The notes beneath the pieces are model-generated. The model was not told the origin of the DNA and did not search any database. It saw only the letters and a list, made by a program, of their open reading frames with translations. A DNA stretch of 64,000 bases from Candidatus Poribacteria bacterium (GTDB lineage: Bacteria > Poribacteria > WGA-4E > WGA-3G), in NCBI GenBank assembly GCA_021295735.1, contig JAGWBU010000002.1:5094-69093 (forward strand), written 5' to 3'. The position numbers and the translations under genes were made by a program. Shown here one piece after another: positions 59,752 through 64,000 of the stretch; position 1 is the first letter of the stretch; each line of letters starts with the position of its first letter.

Positions 59752-60004
59752 AAAACCAGGGATATAGGATTGTGCAAACCGCAGCCCGACAATCACCAGG
59801 CATGGAGCCGTTTTCGTCCCTGACAATTGATAATATTACACCACAAAGATTGGTAAATATCAATAATGAATCATATCTTTTTTGGAGAATCGTATCTTGA
59901 CATTTTGTTTCTTTTGTGATATACTTTAATTCACAACATGTATTATGTGTTAATTTTATATTTACTATTGATTTATTATTATCAAGTTTTGCAGGGTGTA
60001 TACC
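59752..60004. other. Gap before the XRE-M78 gene
   Basis: 253 bases. The first 70 bases are unremarkable, the rest is very AT-rich and holds the promoter annotated at 59897. No gene is seen. Confidence 0.5.
59897..59925 (+). promoter_or_regulatory. Promoter of the XRE-M78/DUF4411 pair
   Basis: TTGACA (59897-59902), a 17-base spacer, TATACT (59920-59925). Transcription would start near 59932, giving a leader of about 73 bases. A promoter here lets the pair be expressed apart from mod. Confidence 0.7.
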
Positions 60005-61177
60005 ATGGCTAAATCTGTCAAAGCACTCATCACACCAGAAGTCCTAAAGTGGGCGCGGGAAAGACGGATTAGATTAGACCTTGACTTTGCAGCAGATAAA
60101 TTAAAAATAGATCCTGAACGTCTTGCTGCATGGGAAAACGGTAACGATCAACCCACATTCGCGCAATTAAAGAAGATTGCCAAACTCTATAAAACGCATG
60201 TTTCTATTTTCTACTTGCCGAAACCACCTACCGATTTCAAACCGCTTACAGATTACCGGGTATTGCCAAAGTCTAAGGCACCAGATGAAGAACAGACGTA
60301 TAGATTAAAGGCAAATATCGTTGAAGCTATTGATAGACGGCAAACAATCATTGGTCTTTATGAAATGCTGGAGGAAGCTCCACCTAAAGTATCTCTAAAA
60401 ATTAATATTAACGAGGAATCTGGACATGCAGCGGAAAAAATTAGACGATTTCTTGATTTCAATACACAAAAACTACCACGAACCAAAGATCGTTACAAAG
60501 TTTTGAAGTTTTGGAAAAGGACCGTTGAGGCGAAAGGCATTCTTGTCTGTCAAACTTCTGTAAACACACACCTTTCTGTTGAACTGCAAACAGCACGTGG
60601 GTTTTGCATAGCACAGAGACCTTTCCCTGTGATTGTTGTAAATCCTAAAGACAGTCCTTACGGTCGTATATTTACAATCATTCACGAATTAGTTCACATC
60701 GCTCTGGGGGTAAGTATCATTCAGAATATGAACTTTGAAGAAGTTAGTTTTCCGAATTTTGATTCTATTGAAGTCTTTTGCAATCAAGTAGCGGCAGAGG
60801 TATTAGTACCACAAAATGAATTGTTAAAAATGGTAAAGTTAAAGGTAAGTAATAAAATATTATCCGAAGCCTGTGCATATTTTCGTGTGAGTCCTGAAGT
60901 TATCATGCGGAGATTATTAACTCTCAACAAAATCTCTCAACGAGAATATCAAACATTCAGAAATGATCAGCAGAAAAAGTATAAAGATAACATACAAGAA
61001 CCTAAAGGATTTCCACATTACCATACCCGATTACTTAATACTTACGGTGAGTTTTTTGCCCGTACCGCTTTCAAGGCATATTATGAGGATAAAATAACAC
61101 TCTCGAAATTGGCCGCTGTTTTTTCTTATTGTGATACAAAACATCTTTCTAAAATTGAAAGTAGCATTTTTGCATGA
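60005..61177 (+). CDS. XRE helix-turn-helix/ImmA-IrrE (M78) metallopeptidase, likely antitoxin
   Basis: 390 residues from ATG 60005. Residues about 10-72 are a XRE-type helix-turn-helix (FAADKLKIDPERLAAWENGN, TFAQLKKIAKLYKTHVSIFY). The middle holds the zinc motif H227-E-L-V-H231 in FTIIHELVHIAL, with a candidate third ligand in EVFCNQVAAEVLVP. This is the XRE-COG2856 class. Such proteins pair with DUF4411 PIN-like proteins as predicted toxin-antitoxin modules. It overlaps the next gene by ATGA. The gene is AT-rich compared with res. Confidence 0.88.
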   Translation: MAKSVKALITPEVLKWARERRIRLDLDFAADKLKIDPERLAAWENGNDQPTFAQLKKIAKLYKTHVSIFYLPKPPTDFKPLTDYRVLPKSKAPDEEQTYRLKANIVEAIDRRQTIIGLYEMLEEAPPKVSLKININEESGHAAEKIRRFLDFNTQKLPRTKDRYKVLKFWKRTVEAKGILVCQTSVNTHLSVELQTARGFCIAQRPFPVIVVNPKDSPYGRIFTIIHELVHIALGVSIIQNMNFEEVSFPNFDSIEVFCNQVAAEVLVPQNELLKMVKLKVSNKILSEACAYFRVSPEVIMRRLLTLNKISQREYQTFRNDQQKKYKDNIQEPKGFPHYHTRLLNTYGEFFARTAFKAYYEDKITLSKLAAVFSYCDTKHLSKIESSIFA

Positions 61178-61671
61178 ATTCACTTTTTAACGAAAACCAC
61201 ATAATTTATAGTTTGGATACAAGTGCATTATTTGCAGCATATAATGAACGATATCCAATCGCAAACTTTCCAGCATTGTGGTGTAAAATGGTAGAACTGA
61301 TAAGAAAAGACAGGCTAAAAATGTCACAAGTTGTCTTTGATGAAGCGATGGAAGACTCAGGTATAAAACTATGGTGTAATCAGAACAACCTCAAACAATA
61401 CTTTCAAGTACCAGTTGACGAATTCGTCCAGGAAAAGGTTAGTGAGATACTGACCGTATTCCCTAAACTGTTAGATGATAGAAGAGATAAATCAGGTGCT
61501 GATCCGTGGTGTATCGCGTTTGCACAAGTCACTGATAATTGTATTGTAGTAACGGAAGAAAACCCTACAGATAGTGTAAATAGACCGAAAATTCCCGATG
61601 TCTGCAAGCATTATAAGGTTGAGTGTATTAAAGTAGTGGACTTGATAAAAAGAGAAGATTGGATTTTCTAA
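61174..61671 (+). CDS. DUF4411 PIN-like protein, likely toxin
   Basis: 165 residues. IYSLDTSALFAAYNERYP carries the first PIN Asp, RLKMSQVVFDEAMEDSG a Glu, DKSGADPWCIAFAQ an Asp pair, and CIVVTEENPTDSVNRPKIPD the last acidic group. These are the DUF4411 signatures and fit a metal-dependent ribonuclease. Its ATG overlaps the stop of the XRE-M78 gene (ATGA), so the pair is translationally coupled. AT-rich like its partner. Together they sit between mod and res. Confidence 0.88.
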   Translation: MNSLFNENHIIYSLDTSALFAAYNERYPIANFPALWCKMVELIRKDRLKMSQVVFDEAMEDSGIKLWCNQNNLKQYFQVPVDEFVQEKVSEILTVFPKLLDDRRDKSGADPWCIAFAQVTDNCIVVTEENPTDSVNRPKIPDVCKHYKVECIKVVDLIKREDWIF

Positions 61672-61698
61672 TTCCAATCTTCAGACAAAGGTATAGAA

Positions 61699-64000
61699 AT
61701 GCCTGCAAAATTTTTATACGATCTCATATTAGAGGAATTCGGAAAACGCACAATACAAAACACCGAAATTCCAAAATACCTAACCGATAATCTTAATCCC
61801 ACTTTTGAGATCCGTGAATATCAGAAAGAAGCGTTTGCACGGTTCCTCCTCTGTTTTGAAAATAACTTCCCTGGTGAAGGTGCGCCGCTGCATTTTCTAT
61901 TCAACATGGCAACCGGCAGCGGTAAGACGCTCATCATGGCAGGTTTGATTCTCTATCTCTATGAACAGGGATATCGTAACTTCCTTTTCTTTGTCAATTC
62001 CACCAATATCATCGAAAAAACAAGAGACAACTTCCTCAACCCACGCACGACAAAATATCTTTTTAGCGAAAACATCTACATCGGAAACAAAAAAATATCA
62101 GTCACACAGGTAGACAATTTTGATGGAGTCAGCGAGAACGACATCAATATCTGCTTTACGACCATTCAGCAACTTCACACCGATATGAATTCGGAAAAGG
62201 AAAACGCCTTAACTTATGAAAATTTCGCGGAGCAGCAAATTGTGTTATTGGCAGATGAAGCGCATCACATGAACGTCAGCACAAAGACTCAGCAAGAACT
62301 TTTTGAAAGTTGGGAGAAAACGGTAGAAGAAATCTTCAAGTCAAATCACGCCAACTTATTATTGGAATTCACTGCCACACACGATTACGAAAACGATGCA
62401 ATGGTAGAAAAGTATCGGAATAAGGTTATCAATCGTTATGACCTAATAGATTTTCGGAAAGATAAATACTCTAAAGAGATAGAACTTGTGTACTTTGATA
62501 TGGACACGCAGGCGCGCATGTTGCAAGCACTCATACTCAGTCAATACAAGCTGAATGTCGCTGCGAAATATAAGATTCCACTTCATAAACCCGTTATCTT
62601 GTTTAAAGAAAAATCGATCGAGCGTTCAAAAGATAGCAAGAAAAACTTTCATGCCCTAATTGATGAATTGACAGCAGATAAGATTGACAGTATTCGAAAA
62701 TCAGATGTCCCAGCAGTTCAACGAGCATTTCGTTATTTTGATGAAAATAACACCAGTTCGGAGTTGTTGTGCCAACAACTGAAACACGATTTTGATGAGG
62801 ACTTCTGTCTCACAGTTAACAGTAAAGAGGAAAGAAAAAACTACCAGATTTTGATCAACACGCTTGAAGACAAAGATAATCCGATCCGCGCCATCTTTGC
62901 CGTGCAACAACTGAATGAAGGGTGGGATGTGCTGAATCTATTTGACATAGTTCGTTGTTACGAAACCCGAGACTCAGGGAAAACGACAACCTCTGAAGCA
63001 CAACTTATCGGGCGCGGTGCGCGCTATTTTCCTTTTATTCTGCCAGATCACCCAGACCGATTCCGCAGAAAGTTTGACGAGGACCTTGACCAGGAACTCC
63101 GCGTATTAGAAGAACTCCATTACCACAGCATGCACAACCCACGTTACATTTCCGAAATCCGCTCCGCATTAATTGATGAAGGTATGATGGATAATGATCG
63201 TGTTCCCCGCGAAATCAAACTAAAAGACTCGTTCAAAGAAACCGATTTTTACAAAAAAGGTGTTGTCTGGCTCAACAGACGCGTAAAGAAAAACTATCAA
63301 CACATTGAATCCTTTGAGGATTTAGGCGTTAAAAAGAAGGACTATGCACATCAGATTGCTACGGGTCAGGGAGGCACAATTACAGCACTCAAGAATGAAA
63401 ACGTTCCTGTTGTTTCTGACGAAGACCCGCAGGATTTGCCAGTAAAAGATGTTGAGATGAATATCGTTAAAGCTGCGATTGCGCGCAACCCATTTTTTAC
63501 TTATGCATCAGTCAAAAGATATTTCCCACAGTTGACATCTATCAGCGAATTTATCACCTCTGAGGACTATCTTGGAGGGCTGACAATCAACCTTCAAGGA
63601 AACGTCGATGAGTTAGGAATCAATCGTTCTGAAAAACTGGCTGCATGTTGCGGTTTGTTAGGTCAAATTGAATCCGATATCCGCGAACAGATTACCGAAT
63701 ACGAAGGCACTACACAGTTCCATGAAGAATTCGTCAACGCTATTTTCACAGATAAACGTTTGGAATTCAGTCCCGATACCCTAAAGTCTAAGGAGGACCC
63801 GCAGTTCACGCATTTTGTTTCGGTTAAAGACTGGTTTGCCTTTGATACCCTCTACGGCACGAGTGAAGAAAGGGCATTTGTGCGTTTGTTAGATAGATGG
63901 ATTAAGGAAACAGAAAAAGACTACGAGACCATTTATCTGCTACGCAATGAGGGACATTTCTCACTCTATAACTTCTCTGATGGACAAGGTTTTCAACCCG
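61699..64000 (+). CDS. res: Type III restriction enzyme Res subunit, partial at the window end
   Basis: 767 codons are open from ATG 61699 (AAAGG upstream) to the last base with no stop. It is an SF2 helicase-nuclease that cleaves DNA after Mod recognition. Helicase motifs: Q-like EIREYQKEAFARFL, Walker A NMATGSGKTLIMA (about 69), DEAH in VLLADEAHHMN (about 186), FTATHDYENDAM, and motif VI QLIGRGARYFPF (about 435). The final codons read FSDGQGFQP; the PD-(D/E)xK nuclease should start right after. It lies 27 bases after the DUF4411 gene. Confidence 0.93.
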   Translation, partial: MPAKFLYDLILEEFGKRTIQNTEIPKYLTDNLNPTFEIREYQKEAFARFLLCFENNFPGEGAPLHFLFNMATGSGKTLIMAGLILYLYEQGYRNFLFFVNSTNIIEKTRDNFLNPRTTKYLFSENIYIGNKKISVTQVDNFDGVSENDINICFTTIQQLHTDMNSEKENALTYENFAEQQIVLLADEAHHMNVSTKTQQELFESWEKTVEEIFKSNHANLLLEFTATHDYENDAMVEKYRNKVINRYDLIDFRKDKYSKEIELVYFDMDTQARMLQALILSQYKLNVAAKYKIPLHKPVILFKEKSIERSKDSKKNFHALIDELTADKIDSIRKSDVPAVQRAFRYFDENNTSSELLCQQLKHDFDEDFCLTVNSKEERKNYQILINTLEDKDNPIRAIFAVQQLNEGWDVLNLFDIVRCYETRDSGKTTTSEAQLIGRGARYFPFILPDHPDRFRRKFDEDLDQELRVLEELHYHSMHNPRYISEIRSALIDEGMMDNDRVPREIKLKDSFKETDFYKKGVVWLNRRVKKNYQHIESFEDLGVKKKDYAHQIATGQGGTITALKNENVPVVSDEDPQDLPVKDVEMNIVKAAIARNPFFTYASVKRYFPQLTSISEFITSEDYLGGLTINLQGNVDELGINRSEKLAACCGLLGQIESDIREQITEYEGTTQFHEEFVNAIFTDKRLEFSPDTLKSKEDPQFTHFVSVKDWFAFDTLYGTSEERAFVRLLDRWIKETEKDYETIYLLRNEGHFSLYNFSDGQGFQP

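Noticed and set aside
1-64000. tRNA or rRNA genes
   Set aside because: The intergenic regions were read for T-arm and anticodon-arm patterns and none was convincing.

Overview
The window is most likely from an uncultivated Gram-negative-type (diderm) bacterium. YidC has a large periplasmic domain, and LolA, MurJ, YidD and MetH are present. The mix of Gfo/Idh oxidoreductases, a phytanoyl-CoA dioxygenase-like protein, TolB/NHL/BNR propellers, a LamG protein, Uma2, an actinobacterial-type Pup-proteasome locus and dense palindromic intergenic repeats resembles Candidatus Poribacteria. That assignment is an inference from gene content only; no rRNA or tRNA gene was recognised.

Layout. 1-9.7 kb: a DUF1932-type dehydrogenase, then a minus-strand set led by a giant ECF sigma factor fused to a membrane helix and a BNR propeller, followed by secreted or membrane-anchored proteins of unknown function. 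10-18 kb: MOSC protein, NagB-like deaminase, two Gfo/Idh proteins, PhyH-like dioxygenase, LamG protein, an ABC exporter pair and HisF with altered catalytic positions. 18-28.5 kb: TolB-like propeller, MurJ, DUF2203, ThiD, NHL propeller, glutamate-type dehydrogenase, PdxJ, HAD phosphatase and RsuA/RluB-type pseudouridine synthase. 28.5-29.6 kb: a secreted thioredoxin-TPR protein whose first active-site cysteine codon is TGA, a strong selenoprotein candidate. 30-36 kb: the rnpA-yidD-yidC-jag-mnmE cluster, with an HNH nuclease gene where rpmH is usually found. 36-38.5 kb: DUF58, a short SPFH-like protein and a frameshifted antitoxin-like gene.

38.6-42.8 kb: nine consecutive VOC (glyoxalase-fold) genes plus a decayed tenth copy. 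42.9-50.2 kb: MetH, LolA, PgsA, ThpR, RecA. 50.4-57.3 kb: a complete Pup-proteasome locus in the order arc-dop-pup-prcB-prcA-pafA, with conserved catalytic residues and a Pup ending in Gly-Gly-Gln. 57.4-64 kb: Uma2 nuclease and a Type III restriction-modification system whose mod and res genes are separated by an XRE-M78 peptidase/DUF4411 PIN-like pair with its own promoter; res runs off the window end.

The longer intergenic stretches are mostly filled with palindromic repeats sharing a core AAATCAACG (or complement) next to a small hairpin, plus two MITE-like elements with similar ends. The best candidates for new biology are the UxxC thioredoxin-TPR protein, the nine-gene VOC array, the sigma-propeller fusion, and the hairpin repeats whose arms vary in a compensated way.
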